DNA of 32,855 bases, from NCBI GenBank assembly GCA_012519985.1, contig JAAYPC010000241.1, positions 1 through 32,855 of the forward strand, in the 5' to 3' direction. The notes below the pieces were generated by a model that did no database searches, was not told where the DNA came from, and worked only from the letters and a program-made list of their open reading frames with translations. How positions within the stretch are numbered: the first letter of the stretch is position 1; each line of letters starts with the position of its first letter. This document shows positions 15,645 to 25,265 of the stretch, one piece after another. Origin of the DNA: Fibrobacter sp. (GTDB lineage: Bacteria > Fibrobacterota > Chitinivibrionia > Chitinivibrionales > Chitinispirillaceae). The position numbers and the translations under genes are program-made.

Positions 15645-16196
15645 TTAACCTTTAATAGGGATGAGGCAGGTGATCAATATTTTACCATCAATAGATGATT
15701 CAGAGAGTGCTTCCAGAGCCAGCCGATCAACTCTGAACATATAAGGAAGTTTTTCCAGTGATGATAGGAACTGACCGAGAGCATGGTAAGTAGTAGTGAC
15801 TTCCAGTAGCACCGGGAAGAATTGAAAGTCTTCGTTTCTGGTTTCTGGTTGTGGCTGCATCTTAACGAAGCGGATATCGGATGCTCTGGCTTTACTTATC
15901 AAAAGTTCGAGAAATGAGGACAAATCACGTGACTCATTGGAAGTTCCGGCTATTGTATCCACCCGATTTTGCAGAAGTCGGGTTTTTTCCATGATTTCAT
16001 TCTTAATGGTCTGATAACCATTTTCCGATGAAATCATGTTGAGATAGTCATTTAATTCAACACGACCTGCCTTAAGTTCCAGGTATGTTGGAATAATCAG
16101 ATACCTCAAGGCTGTTGCGGTCAGGAAAACAGCAATACTAAGTACAATAAGGGCAATAGCCTCTCTTTTCAACTTTTTGATAATGTCAGAATGCAT
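15645..16196 (-). CDS. pilO: PilO/GspM-like inner-membrane platform protein
   Basis: 183 aa: a short cytoplasmic N-terminus, one membrane helix (LIVLSIAVFLTATALRYLII), a coiled-coil stretch (about 38-75) and a ferredoxin-like periplasmic domain containing VLLEVTTTYHALGQFLSSLEKLPYMFRVDRL, typical of PilO. It would pair with the PilN-like half of the upstream fusion and align the platform with the secretin. Its start lies within the end of the fusion gene (28-nt overlap), which implies coupled translation. Confidence 0.85.
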   Translation of the reverse strand: MHSDIIKKLKREAIALIVLSIAVFLTATALRYLIIPTYLELKAGRVELNDYLNMISSENGYQTIKNEIMEKTRLLQNRVDTIAGTSNESRDLSSFLELLISKARASDIRFVKMQPQPETRNEDFQFFPVLLEVTTTYHALGQFLSSLEKLPYMFRVDRLALEALSESSIDGKILITCLIPIKG

Positions 16197-17389
16197 AGTA
16201 TTTTAAACCGGCAATAATCTTTTTGTTTGCTGTCCCTTTCCATTGATGACAAGGAAATATGAGACAGCAGTTTTGATGCGTTGAGGTTTTTTATCAGTTC
16301 GGTTACAGTGCTTTCATTATCAGCCCAGCCGCTAAGTGCAATTTTTACTTTTCCTTCACCCGGAATAGGTTCTGAACCCAGACGTTCGAAAAACAACCGT
16401 GGCGGTTTCTGCTGACCTAATTGATGAAGGAAACGGCTCCAGCAGGTTACATTTGAGGAGAGGTTTATTATTCGGTTCAGTTTGGTAGCCAGTGCTTCTC
16501 CCTGGGAAAACAGATCTCTTATTTCCTTGTTATCTGTCAGAATACGGTTATATTCGGATTGACAGACCCGGATTCTGGACTGGTTATGAGTATTCATCAG
16601 AAACAGTGTTCCGAAAGAAAGAAGAGAAAGAATTATCAGTGCGGCAGAAAAAAAGTAAATCATTGACCGCTGCCTTCTGAATCTGCTGGCTTCAGTAGCT
16701 CCGGTAAATTGTGGGGTATCGCTATCGATTGTACAAAATGCGATACCTGCAGCTTTTAAAACACTATGATCTTTGATGGATGTTTTCACCCTGAGCATAT
16801 TGTATTGATCGCCTGGGTCAAGTTTCTGATCATCAAAAATATAGACTGTTTTAGGGAAATCTTTTTCCGATTTTAAGGTTGACCAATATCGTTCAAGACG
16901 GGATATGCAGTACTGCAGGTTAGAAGTCTGTATTATAGGAAAGGAAAATACTGAGACAAGTTTTCTTTCGATAACCACAGCAATTTTCCAGCAAAGCTCT
17001 TCCTGGTAGATAGAGATAAATGATTCTCTGGGGTTTTTCTGCATATATAAAGGTATAGTGCAGAGGTATAAATCATCGGGGTGGGTTCCAAGAAGATTAT
17101 ATTGAAAAGAATCGATATACAGTTGCAGTTGAAATGGTTGAAGACAGGCCACAAAAGGTCCACTGTTTTCAGTGGAAATGTACTTTTCTTTATCCAGATA
17201 ATCCGTTTTTATCCAATGGCATTCTGTACCAAGGTGAATGCCATTATGGAAAAGAAAATGTCTTTTATATGCTTTATTGATATTCCAGGTTTCTGAATTA
17301 TACAATCGCCAACCGGAAGTATCATTTACAATCGTTGCCTGTGTATAGCTGCCATCCTTTGTGGCTATGATCCCATGTATTTTTTTCAT
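16169..17389 (-). CDS. PilM-PilN fusion (GspL-like) platform protein
   Basis: 406 aa. The N-terminal 235 residues are a diverged cytoplasmic actin-like domain (IHGIIATKDGSYTQATIV at the start) in which usual nucleotide-binding signatures are not evident. A membrane helix follows at about 243-265, then a coiled region and a PilN-like periplasmic domain with RLGSEPIPGEGKVKIALSGWADNESTVTELIKNL. Normally PilM and PilN are separate; the joined form is the GspL arrangement of type II secretion. It overlaps the secretin gene by 4 nt (ATGA) and pilO by 28 nt. Confidence 0.78.
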   Translation of the reverse strand: MKKIHGIIATKDGSYTQATIVNDTSGWRLYNSETWNINKAYKRHFLFHNGIHLGTECHWIKTDYLDKEKYISTENSGPFVACLQPFQLQLYIDSFQYNLLGTHPDDLYLCTIPLYMQKNPRESFISIYQEELCWKIAVVIERKLVSVFSFPIIQTSNLQYCISRLERYWSTLKSEKDFPKTVYIFDDQKLDPGDQYNMLRVKTSIKDHSVLKAAGIAFCTIDSDTPQFTGATEASRFRRQRSMIYFFSAALIILSLLSFGTLFLMNTHNQSRIRVCQSEYNRILTDNKEIRDLFSQGEALATKLNRIINLSSNVTCWSRFLHQLGQQKPPRLFFERLGSEPIPGEGKVKIALSGWADNESTVTELIKNLNASKLLSHISLSSMERDSKQKDYCRFKILCILTLSKS

Positions 17390-19602
17390 TTTTTCAATTG
17401 ATTGCCAGTGGAATCTGGTTTAATCTGTTTAATCTGCTTTGTTTCCGCATGATTCTTTCTTTGTCTATCTACTGAATCAGAGAATCCAGGTTCAGGCATT
17501 GGATTTCTTCTGTCAGCTCTTCTTACAGGTTTGTGTACGGAACTGTCAGAAGGTTCGGGTTTGGGTTGGGGTCTGGAAACAACAGTTACTGAAGTATCTT
17601 TCGGAAGTTTTACCACTTGTGCTTTTTCTGAAGATGAATCAGGTTGTTGCGACATTGCACTGTCTTTTTCTTCAGCTCTTGACTGCAATTTCTTTTTTAC
17701 CGAATAGAATCCGCGCTCTATGAAACTCTTGTCATTCAGATCGTATTTTTCAAGTTCTTTTTCCAGCACGATATTTTCATTCTCAGTTATGATATGCGGA
17801 GTGATAAATACTACCAGATTTGATTTCTGCCGCATTTTTCCGGACTGTCTGAAAAAAGCGCCAATGATGGGAATACTTCCCAGAAATGGTACTTTATAGC
17901 TGTACTCAGATTCCTGATTTTTGATAAGGCCGCCCAGAGCCAGTGTTTGTCCATCGTTAAGTCTGACAGTAGTGGTGATGGATCTGCTGGAAACATTAGG
18001 GTAGCCGTCTTCATTTGTCTTATCAGAATTAGAGACATTGGGAGTAATTTCTGCAGTTATTTGTCCACTCTGGGAAATCCATGGGACAATATCCAAAGTG
18101 ATACCAAATTTAATGGGCTGAAACCGTGAAGTCTGGTGTTCTCCAACTCCTGTGACTATGGTGAAATACTGGGTTTCACTTACATCTATGGAGGCTTTGT
18201 TTCCGTTAAGTGTCAGTATAGATGGTTGTGCCAGGATCTTTGCCTTATTCTCGACTTCCATCATACGCAGTACTGCAAAGAGGTCATCCGGAATTTGTTT
18301 TATCACAGGCAGATTTAATTCTTTAAGGAAATTTTTGAGATCTTTTCCGCTTACTCCCAGTTCAAAACCTTGTGAAGCGGTTGTGTTATATTTATGCTGA
18401 GGGAAGGGGGTGATATTATAGGAGCTGTCCTGGAGTCCCCTGTTTCTTCCTGCCCTGAAAGCGGAGCCCTTATCGATATTATCTTTAAATTCAACTATAA
18501 CCGCATCTATTCGCACCTGTGGGGTGGGGATATCGATAGTATTTAGAAACTCTTTTGCAGTAACGATATCTTCGGAAGTGCCGGAAATAAGGAGGGCATT
18601 CTGTTCTTTAATCACCCTTACATTGGTGGGGGGAATGTCCTTAGGCAAAATTGAGGGAAGATTATCCGCTTTAATATGTTTAAGATGTATCAGTTCTGAC
18701 TTGGAAAGGGTTTGTCCGGATGGAGTTGCTGTGTTTCTGTCACCTATAAGGATGACATTGTCCTTTTGTACAAAGGTAAATCTGGTTCCACCAAGAAGCA
18801 ACGCAAGAGCTTCGGTGAGTGGAATGTCTTTCAATTTCGCGTTTATCTCGGTTTTAATGCTTCCATAAGTGATAATTTCTATATCACTCTGTTCTGAGAT
18901 TGCTCTTATTATTTCTTCCAGATCCCCATTGTTTACTTCCAGGGAGATCAGACCCTTGTTGTATTCCACAAAGAAGTTAGTTTTGGAGGAAGGGGTACTG
19001 GTTTTACCAGGAAAAGATGGCTGAGAGCCGGATTTCTCCTGAGCACTTGTTATCTGGTAAATATTTTTCCTTTTAATAACCTTGAATCCGTTTCCTTCAA
19101 GTAAAACCCTGAGACCATCATCCAGGTCAACCTGATAAAGCTTGCCGGTAATGTTTCCTTCCACCTTTGCATCCGGAACGATACTGATTGCAGCTTTTGA
19201 AGAGAGCTCTTTGAGAAACGTTTTTACTTCGATATTCTGAACATCGATAGTCAATTTACCATTCACATAACGGATGAGAGATTTCTGTTCTTCGGTGGCT
19301 TTCTTGATTTTATAAACCATTCCCTCTTTGATTACTTCCAGACCATTGGATTGCGCTATACTGTGCAATGCCTCCATTATGGGTACGTCTACCAGATGTA
19401 ATGTAATTTTTCCTGATACATCATTATCCAGAAGGATGTTTATATCATACCCTTTGGAGATCATTCTAATCACATCGCGCAGATCAGTATCTTTTACATC
19501 AATTGACATTTTCTGTTCTTCAGGATATTTGGTGGTATCCTGAGAAAAAACAGCAGGACAAAGGCATATAATTGACAGAAAAAACAGCGCTCTGATATTC
19601 AT
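17386..19602 (-). CDS. pilQ: Secretin (PilQ/GspD) with three N-terminal STN-type domains
   Basis: 738-aa outer-membrane channel precursor. Signal peptide MNIRALFFLSIICLCPAVFS; three successive STN/N0-like repeats at about 32-99, 116-184 and 218-287, each of the pattern VxDxDLRDVIRxI...LxxVPLxEAL...VYKI; a secretin-N domain (about 303-360); and the secretin barrel (about 365-605) with VPFLGSIPIIGAFFR and LVVFITPHII. Residues 606-738 form a charged, Pro/Ser-rich disordered tail not usual in the family. No AMIN domain is seen, which argues against a classical PilQ. First gene of the platform run; the ATPase lies 160 bp upstream. Confidence 0.92.
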   Translation of the reverse strand: MNIRALFFLSIICLCPAVFSQDTTKYPEEQKMSIDVKDTDLRDVIRMISKGYDINILLDNDVSGKITLHLVDVPIMEALHSIAQSNGLEVIKEGMVYKIKKATEEQKSLIRYVNGKLTIDVQNIEVKTFLKELSSKAAISIVPDAKVEGNITGKLYQVDLDDGLRVLLEGNGFKVIKRKNIYQITSAQEKSGSQPSFPGKTSTPSSKTNFFVEYNKGLISLEVNNGDLEEIIRAISEQSDIEIITYGSIKTEINAKLKDIPLTEALALLLGGTRFTFVQKDNVILIGDRNTATPSGQTLSKSELIHLKHIKADNLPSILPKDIPPTNVRVIKEQNALLISGTSEDIVTAKEFLNTIDIPTPQVRIDAVIVEFKDNIDKGSAFRAGRNRGLQDSSYNITPFPQHKYNTTASQGFELGVSGKDLKNFLKELNLPVIKQIPDDLFAVLRMMEVENKAKILAQPSILTLNGNKASIDVSETQYFTIVTGVGEHQTSRFQPIKFGITLDIVPWISQSGQITAEITPNVSNSDKTNEDGYPNVSSRSITTTVRLNDGQTLALGGLIKNQESEYSYKVPFLGSIPIIGAFFRQSGKMRQKSNLVVFITPHIITENENIVLEKELEKYDLNDKSFIERGFYSVKKKLQSRAEEKDSAMSQQPDSSSEKAQVVKLPKDTSVTVVSRPQPKPEPSDSSVHKPVRRADRRNPMPEPGFSDSVDRQRKNHAETKQIKQIKPDSTGNQLKK

Positions 19603-19761
19603 GGGGCACCTGTATGAGATTTTACAAATTGAAAAATGTTTAATCTGAAACAGACGATTTTTACAGGGCTACATTTGTAAGTTTTGAAAAACATCCTGCC
19701 CGCTAATCTAAAGTGTACTGTTACATTGAACACAAAAGAATCGACTGATTCAGTTTTTATT

Positions 19762-21471
19762 TTATTCATTATAATTCAGATCTTCTACCAGAACAACCCT
19801 GAGAAGCTCTTCTGGTGTTGTGACTCCCTGCTCCACTTTTGAAATACCATCCTGTAGGATGGTTTTGAATCCATCATCTCGTAACTTCTTTCTCAATGAT
19901 GTTTCGGAAATGTTATCTGAGATCATACTACGGATCTTTTCATTTACCGAAACAATTTCAAAAATACCTGCCCGGCCTTTATAGCCGGTAAAGTTACATG
20001 CCTCACAGCCAGGTGCAGAAAATGTCCTTGGGATAGAGTCGGTCCCCAGAAGCGATGTCCATCTTTTCTTAAGATCATCGGACATTTCTGTTTCTCTTTT
20101 GCAGTTAACACACAATACTCGGACCAGACGCTGTGCAATAATTGCCAGCAGGGATGAAGAGATAAGAAATTCAGGGATACCAAGATCTTTAAGACGAGTA
20201 ATTGCCGAGATAGCATCATTAGTATGAAGAGTTGAAAAGACCAGGTGGCCAGTCTGAGATGCCTGTACGGCAATCTGCGCGGTTTCACTATCCCTTATTT
20301 CTCCTACCAGGATTACGTCCGGGTCCTGCCTTAGAATAGAGCGCAGTGCGGCTGCGAAGCTTACTCCTGCTTTTTCATTTATCTGTACCTGATTAACTCC
20401 TTCAAGTTTGTATTCGATGGGGTTTTCGATGGTTGTGATATTGATGGCCTTGTGTTTTATTCGATTAAGGCAGGCAAAAAGAGTAGAGCTCTTACCGCTT
20501 CCAGTTGGTCCGGTAACAAAGATCATTCCCTGTGGCTTTTCCACCAGCTCGTAAATTTTTTCCAGTTCTGAATGTGAAATACCAAGATTTTTCAGATCAA
20601 GAAGAGATTTATCATGCTTTAGAATTCGAATTACAGTTTTTTCACCGAAATGGGTAGGCAGGGTTGAAACTCGGAAATCGAAAGCCTGACCATTTTGAAC
20701 ATAGCGTATTCTGCCGTCCTGAGGTACCCTTTTCTCGGCAATGTCCAGATCTGCCAAAATTTTTATTCTGGAGGTCAGAGGTGTAAACATCCATTTGGTG
20801 AGTTCGGTGTATTGGCGCAGCATTCCATCTATACGAAACCGTACAACTGCATCATTTTCGGATGGTTCGATGTGGATGTCTGAAACGTTTAATTTCACTG
20901 CCTCATCAAAGATCAAAGACACCATTCTTACCACTGGCTCCGATTCTGTTCTCTGCCTTATCTCCTCCAGCGTAAGGGACTCATCAGCTTGCATTTGCTT
21001 CTCATATTCTTTGCTGATTTTTCCAGCAGACTGCTTGAAAAGGGTGTTACCCTCAAAGAGCCGATTGGAGACTTTTTCCATTTCGGATGGTGTACTGAGT
21101 ACAGTATGTACTAATAGATCGCTGTAAAGCTCTGCCAGTTGAACTATTTCAACATCCAGTGGGTCACCAACTACAATTTTCAGAACTGTTTCGTTGCTTC
21201 CCAGAGGAAAACAACGTCCTTCCCTGAAAAGCTCAGTCGGAAGTTCCCTGAGAAGCTCCATATCGATGTGGTTTTCAATTTTACAGAGAAATTCCATTGA
21301 ATACTGTTCAGCCAGAGTCTGGAAAAGTAATTCTTCAGGGATTGTATTGTTTTCAACGAGCACTTCACCGATTCTCTTCCCTTTTTCTTTGGCTTTTAAA
21401 GCTGCATTATCCAGAACCGAATCTTGCAGATGCAGTTTCTTTTTTAAAGCGTCTCCAATTCTTAGATGCAT
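19762..21471 (-). CDS. pilB: Type IV pilus/T2SS assembly ATPase (PilB/GspE)
   Basis: 569-aa hexameric ATPase driving pilus or pseudopilus extension. An MshEN-type N-terminal domain (RIGEVLVENNTIPEELLFQTL), which in some relatives binds c-di-GMP, precedes the ATPase core: SDIHIEP, Walker A GPTGSGKS (321-328), the Asp box, Walker B VILVGEIRD (386-394) and the His box TLHTNDA. A tetracysteine zinc site C454/C457 and C489/C492 is typical of extension ATPases and absent from PilT. The ATG at 21471 has GAGG 5 nt upstream and is preferred to a TTG at 21474. PilC, PilT and PilD are not in the window. Confidence 0.93.
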   Translation of the reverse strand: MHLRIGDALKKKLHLQDSVLDNAALKAKEKGKRIGEVLVENNTIPEELLFQTLAEQYSMEFLCKIENHIDMELLRELPTELFREGRCFPLGSNETVLKIVVGDPLDVEIVQLAELYSDLLVHTVLSTPSEMEKVSNRLFEGNTLFKQSAGKISKEYEKQMQADESLTLEEIRQRTESEPVVRMVSLIFDEAVKLNVSDIHIEPSENDAVVRFRIDGMLRQYTELTKWMFTPLTSRIKILADLDIAEKRVPQDGRIRYVQNGQAFDFRVSTLPTHFGEKTVIRILKHDKSLLDLKNLGISHSELEKIYELVEKPQGMIFVTGPTGSGKSSTLFACLNRIKHKAINITTIENPIEYKLEGVNQVQINEKAGVSFAAALRSILRQDPDVILVGEIRDSETAQIAVQASQTGHLVFSTLHTNDAISAITRLKDLGIPEFLISSSLLAIIAQRLVRVLCVNCKRETEMSDDLKKRWTSLLGTDSIPRTFSAPGCEACNFTGYKGRAGIFEIVSVNEKIRSMISDNISETSLRKKLRDDGFKTILQDGISKVEQGVTTPEELLRVVLVEDLNYNE

Positions 21472-21592
21472 CAAATCCTCGAATTTAAAGGGATAAATGA
21501 ATACTAAATCTGGAATTGTATTTCGGGCTAACTCAAAATAACATTTTGTTATGAATGTTACCTAATATTTGGACAGCTTAAGAGAGGAAACT

Positions 21593-22360
21593 TTAGCGCT
21601 TTCCTTGCGATTTTTTTGGCTGAAAAGATTCATTAAAATAGATGCTGGCAAACAAACCCAGAGAGCGGGCAAATTCTCTGCTAACGGTTATTTCTGAATG
21701 GTTTTTCTCTTTCTTGGAGATTTCCTGCTGCCATAATCCGATCTGATGAATAAGCTCTTTGGTGGCGATACGCAATTTTACGATGTAGTCGTTAGTAGTT
21801 TTCCATTTATAAAGCCTCATATCGGATTTGTCCGAATTGAGAGAAATGTCATAGAGCGAATCAGCTACATTTACGCTCTCCGGCAGGACATCGGTGGTAT
21901 TCATTGCAAGGCAAAAAAGGTGGTAATAGCCTTTTAGAAATCTGGGTAGATAAGAATCCAGATAAAGACATTTGCCCCATCTGTTGCTTTGTAGATCCTT
22001 TTCGAACTCTTCCAGTGTTTCTAACAATGTTTTGCTTACCAATTTAAGGTGTTTTAGTTCAAAGTCGCTGATTTTATAGGAGTAGTTAATGTCTTCCCGG
22101 TAGATGGTTTTTTCGGTTCCATGGCGTGTAAATCTTAGAAAGATATCATCTGTTGCAGTAATGATCACCTGATCTTTCGAATCGGGATATGTGATTCTGA
22201 CTTTTTCACATTCGCCACTTTTCTGATTAATAGTAGCAGAAAGATTGGCTAACTGAATCTCAAATGGATACCGGGGCAGTTTTTTTATAGAATGGTTATC
22301 ATCTGCAATAATTAAAACAGACCATAGAGTCAGGATAAAGAGGCAAAAAGCTGTTTTCAT
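21593..22360 (-). CDS. Exported protein of unknown function
   Basis: 255 aa, not recognised. A signal peptide is clear (MKTAFCLFILTLWSVLIIAD), so it is probably periplasmic. The N-terminal part is beta-rich (PFEIQLANLSATI, VRITYPDSKDQVIITATDDIFLRF). The rest looks alpha-helical with many charged residues, and has a KWKTTNDYIVKLRIATKELIHQIG stretch. No catalytic motif is visible. AAAGGA precedes the ATG by 6 nt. It lies between the strong hairpin after the P-loop ATPase gene and the pilus ATPase, 122 bp before the latter, so it could be a pilus accessory factor, but this is positional only. Confidence 0.75.
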   Translation of the reverse strand: MKTAFCLFILTLWSVLIIADDNHSIKKLPRYPFEIQLANLSATINQKSGECEKVRITYPDSKDQVIITATDDIFLRFTRHGTEKTIYREDINYSYKISDFELKHLKLVSKTLLETLEEFEKDLQSNRWGKCLYLDSYLPRFLKGYYHLFCLAMNTTDVLPESVNVADSLYDISLNSDKSDMRLYKWKTTNDYIVKLRIATKELIHQIGLWQQEISKKEKNHSEITVSREFARSLGLFASIYFNESFQPKKSQGKR

Positions 22361-22419
22361 CGATATCCTTTCCGGACGTTGCCGCTGGATACCTCTGAAT
22401 TTTGATTTCAGGGAAAGGT

Positions 22420-22447
22420 TGCAAGTACAGGATCAACTGTACTTGCA
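22420..22447 (-). terminator. Strong hairpin after the P-loop ATPase gene
   Basis: GCAAGTACAG (22421-22430) and CTGTACTTGC (22437-22446) are perfectly complementary around a 6-nt loop, and one flanking T-A pair makes an 11-bp stem. It lies just past the ATPase stop codon and likely ends the fusA-ATPase transcript or stabilises its 3' end. It lacks a T-tract, so intrinsic termination is not assured. Confidence 0.5.
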
Positions 22448-22455
22448 GAATTTTA

Positions 22456-23157
22456 TCAAGCTTCCTCTGCTATCAGAAGGATTTGAGGATCCAGTTTTAG
22501 ATGCAAATCTTCAGAAAGAGTAGATTCATGATCTTTCACCAGTTTCAGACGAATATGACCTTCTCTGGGTTCCAGCATGATAATGATAGCCAATTGGTTG
22601 ATCACAGGGGTCAGAATCGAGGGGATGCCATTAACAAAAGAACTGTCTCTGTGCAAAGTTGCACTGAACCAGATCTCTATTCCCAGCTCTTCTGCCAGTT
22701 TTTTGTAACTGGAAAACTCTTCAGCGGAAATACTGGAGAAATCGTAACCATCGACTACAACCAGGTCAGCAGAAAAGTTTCCCTCCTTGATCATGGAACG
22801 TATACCTTTTTGTACTTGTTCTGACTGAACACCATCCTGACGAAAATTCATGATTACTCTGCGTTTGATTATATCATCATGAACATCCATCGTGCAATCA
22901 AGTTTATGACGACGGGAGATTTCCTCAAAAATATGCTCATACCATGATACGATATGATTAGTGTTTTGGGCAAAGGAAACATGAATGACATGCTTGCCCT
23001 GAAATAGTTGGTCTGTAGCGATATGTACAAGGCAGGCGGTTTTACCCACACCTTTGCGAGCAGCTATAACACCGATATTGCCTTTCCCGACTCCACCATT
23101 GGTTGACTTCTCCAGGATACGTAGTGGGCTCCTGGATATAAGCTCTTTTTTAACCAT
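22456..23157 (-). CDS. RecA/DnaB-like P-loop ATPase, function unknown
   Basis: 233 aa. Walker A is ARKGVGKT (33-40, Ala replacing the first Gly); Walker B is DLVVVD (131-136) with GYDF after it, followed by a polar SATLHRD segment at about 165-171, as in RecA/KaiC/DnaB-type single-domain ATPases. The layout resembles the C-terminal half of DnaB without primase-binding or DNA-loop hallmarks that I can identify. The start is firm: AAGGAGG, 6 nt before the ATG, overlaps the fusA stop, implying translational coupling to EF-G. A role in ribosome or translation-linked remodelling is only a guess from context. Confidence 0.75.
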   Translation of the reverse strand: MVKKELISRSPLRILEKSTNGGVGKGNIGVIAARKGVGKTACLVHIATDQLFQGKHVIHVSFAQNTNHIVSWYEHIFEEISRRHKLDCTMDVHDDIIKRRVIMNFRQDGVQSEQVQKGIRSMIKEGNFSADLVVVDGYDFSSISAEEFSSYKKLAEELGIEIWFSATLHRDSSFVNGIPSILTPVINQLAIIIMLEPREGHIRLKLVKDHESTLSEDLHLKLDPQILLIAEEA

Positions 23158-23168
23158 TAGCTGCCTCC

Positions 23169-25265
23169 TTATTTACCCTTCTTGCCATCGGTTTTTTTAT
23201 CTTCCTGAAACTGTTTTTTCAATTGTTCTGCGATAGAAGCCGGTACTTTTCCATATTTAAGGAATTCCATGGTAAATTCGGCTTTCCCTTGAGTAAGAGA
23301 ACGTAACACTGTAGAATAGCCAAACATCTCACTCAAAGGTACTTCAGCTTCTATTCTGGTAAAATTACTCTCCTCGGTTGTGCTTACAATCATTCCTCTG
23401 CGCTGATTAATACTTCCCAGGATATTTCCCTGGAATTCGCTTGGACCTTCTACCGATACTTTCATAACCGGTTCCAGAATCTCTGGTTTGGCTTTTTCAA
23501 AGGCCTGCCAGAACCCGCCGATTGCTGCTTGCTGAAAAGCGATGTCAGATGAGTCCACCGGGTGAAAATTACCATCATTAATGGTAAGTTTTACTCCCAC
23601 GATTGGAAACCCTATAATTTTACCTTTAGACAGACATTGTTTAAAGCCTTTATCACATGATGGAATATACTCATTTGGAATCACACCGCCCTTAATTGAA
23701 TCCACAAACTCATAATCTTTATCAGTTACAGGCTCCATAATTCCGGCAACTCGTCCATATTGGCCGGCTCCACCAGTCTGTTTTTTATGAGTGTAGTCAA
23801 AAGTAGCTGCCTGGGTAATAGTTTCCCTGTAAGCCACCTGAGGCATTCCGGTTTCAATCTCCGCCTTGTACTCACGCCTCATTCTTTCAATATATATATC
23901 GAGATGTAATTCTCCCATACCTCTGATGATGGTTTCATTGGATTCGGGGTCTACAAAACTTTTAAATGTAGGATCTTCTTTGCAAAACCTGTTGAGTGCC
24001 TTGGACATATTATCCGCGGACTTTTTATCTTTAGGTTTAATTGCCAGAGAGATAACTGGTTCTGGAACAAACATGGAAGTCATGCTTACATTAAGACCTT
24101 CTGCGCAGAAGGTGTCTCCAGAAGCACAATCGATTCCAAACAGAGCAACTATGTCTCCGGCACCCGCTTCGTTTATGTCTTCCATTGAATTAGAGTGCAT
24201 CCTGATGAGTCGACCGACTTTGAATCTCTTGCCGGTTCTGCTGTTTATTAGCTCTGTGCCTTTACGGATCATGCCCTGATAAATTCTGATATAAGTAAGC
24301 TGTCCGTATTGCCCATCTTCGAGCTTAAAAGCCAGGACAATCGGTGGAGCATCATTGTCTGCTTTGATGGGGAATTCTTCTCCATCTTTGTTCATATCTA
24401 TCGCCCGATAGTCGATCTCTGAAGGATTGGGCAGATAATTCACGACACCATCGAGCAGGAGCTGAATGCCTTTGTTTTTATAGGCTGATCCACAGAAAAC
24501 CGGTGTGAGATCCAGTGATAAAGTACCGATTCTGATCGCTTTTCGAATTTGCTCTTCAGTTTCGGTTCCTTCAAGATAAGCTTCTGCAAGCTCATCAGAA
24601 TACATAGATAGAGCATCCAGCATTATCTCACGATATTTTTGGGCCTGCTCTTCCAGATGAGCAGGAATTTTATCTTCACGGATAATGTTACCGTCTTTTC
24701 CTTCAAAGTAGTTGGCTTTCATGGTTACCAGATCGACAACACCCTCCAGTTTTTCCTCCAATCCAATTGGTATCTGCACCATTACTGCGTTGTGACCCAG
24801 CTTTTCACGAAGCTGATCTTTAACTCTGAATGGATTGGCTCCGGAACGGTCACACTTGTTAACGAAAGCGAGACGGGGTACTTTATACCTTTTGAGCTGT
24901 CGATCAACTGTGATCGATTGAGACTGCACACCACCCACCGAACAAAGTACCAGGATTGCTCCGTCCAGAACCCGTAATGAACGTTCAACCTCGATAGTGA
25001 AATCAACGTGTCCCGGAGTATCTATAACATTAATCTGATGATTTTTCCACTCAACATTGGTTGCAGCAGATGAAATGGTAATTCCTCGTTCACGTTCAAG
25101 GTCCATTGAATCCATGGTGGCTCCAACACCGTCTTTGCCTTTTACTTCATGGATAGCATGAATTTTTTGACAGTAGAATAATATTCGTTCTGTCAGTGTT
25201 GTTTTTCCTGAATCGATATGTGCGCTGATTCCAATATTGCGCATCGTAAGGATGTTGTTGGCCAT
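23169..25265 (-). CDS. fusA: Elongation factor G, mitochondrial/spd type
   Basis: 698-aa translational GTPase for ribosomal translocation. G1 is AHIDSGKT (15-22), G3 DTPGH, G4 NKCD and G5 GSAYKNKG. The segment [26 protein letters not shown] replaces the [20 protein letters not shown] of ordinary bacterial EF-G and matches mitochondrial EF-G1 and the spirochaete-planctomycete-delta (spdEFG1) group. Domains II to V follow in order, with [15 protein letters not shown] and [15 protein letters not shown]. By analogy it may be a translocation-specialised EF-G with a separate recycling paralogue elsewhere. AGAGG lies 9 nt before the ATG. No tuf, rpsL or rpsG nearby, so this is not the str operon. 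Confidence 0.95.
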   Translation of the reverse strand: MANNILTMRNIGISAHIDSGKTTLTERILFYCQKIHAIHEVKGKDGVGATMDSMDLERERGITISSAATNVEWKNHQINVIDTPGHVDFTIEVERSLRVLDGAILVLCSVGGVQSQSITVDRQLKRYKVPRLAFVNKCDRSGANPFRVKDQLREKLGHNAVMVQIPIGLEEKLEGVVDLVTMKANYFEGKDGNIIREDKIPAHLEEQAQKYREIMLDALSMYSDELAEAYLEGTETEEQIRKAIRIGTLSLDLTPVFCGSAYKNKGIQLLLDGVVNYLPNPSEIDYRAIDMNKDGEEFPIKADNDAPPIVLAFKLEDGQYGQLTYIRIYQGMIRKGTELINSRTGKRFKVGRLIRMHSNSMEDINEAGAGDIVALFGIDCASGDTFCAEGLNVSMTSMFVPEPVISLAIKPKDKKSADNMSKALNRFCKEDPTFKSFVDPESNETIIRGMGELHLDIYIERMRREYKAEIETGMPQVAYRETITQAATFDYTHKKQTGGAGQYGRVAGIMEPVTDKDYEFVDSIKGGVIPNEYIPSCDKGFKQCLSKGKIIGFPIVGVKLTINDGNFHPVDSSDIAFQQAAIGGFWQAFEKAKPEILEPVMKVSVEGPSEFQGNILGSINQRRGMIVSTTEESNFTRIEAEVPLSEMFGYSTVLRSLTQGKAEFTMEFLKYGKVPASIAEQLKKQFQEDKKTDGKKGK

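Noticed and set aside
19730-19761. Terminator after the pilB-like gene
   Set aside because: GAATC-AGTC-GATTC followed by TTTT on the minus strand is only a 5-bp AT-rich stem, too weak to call.
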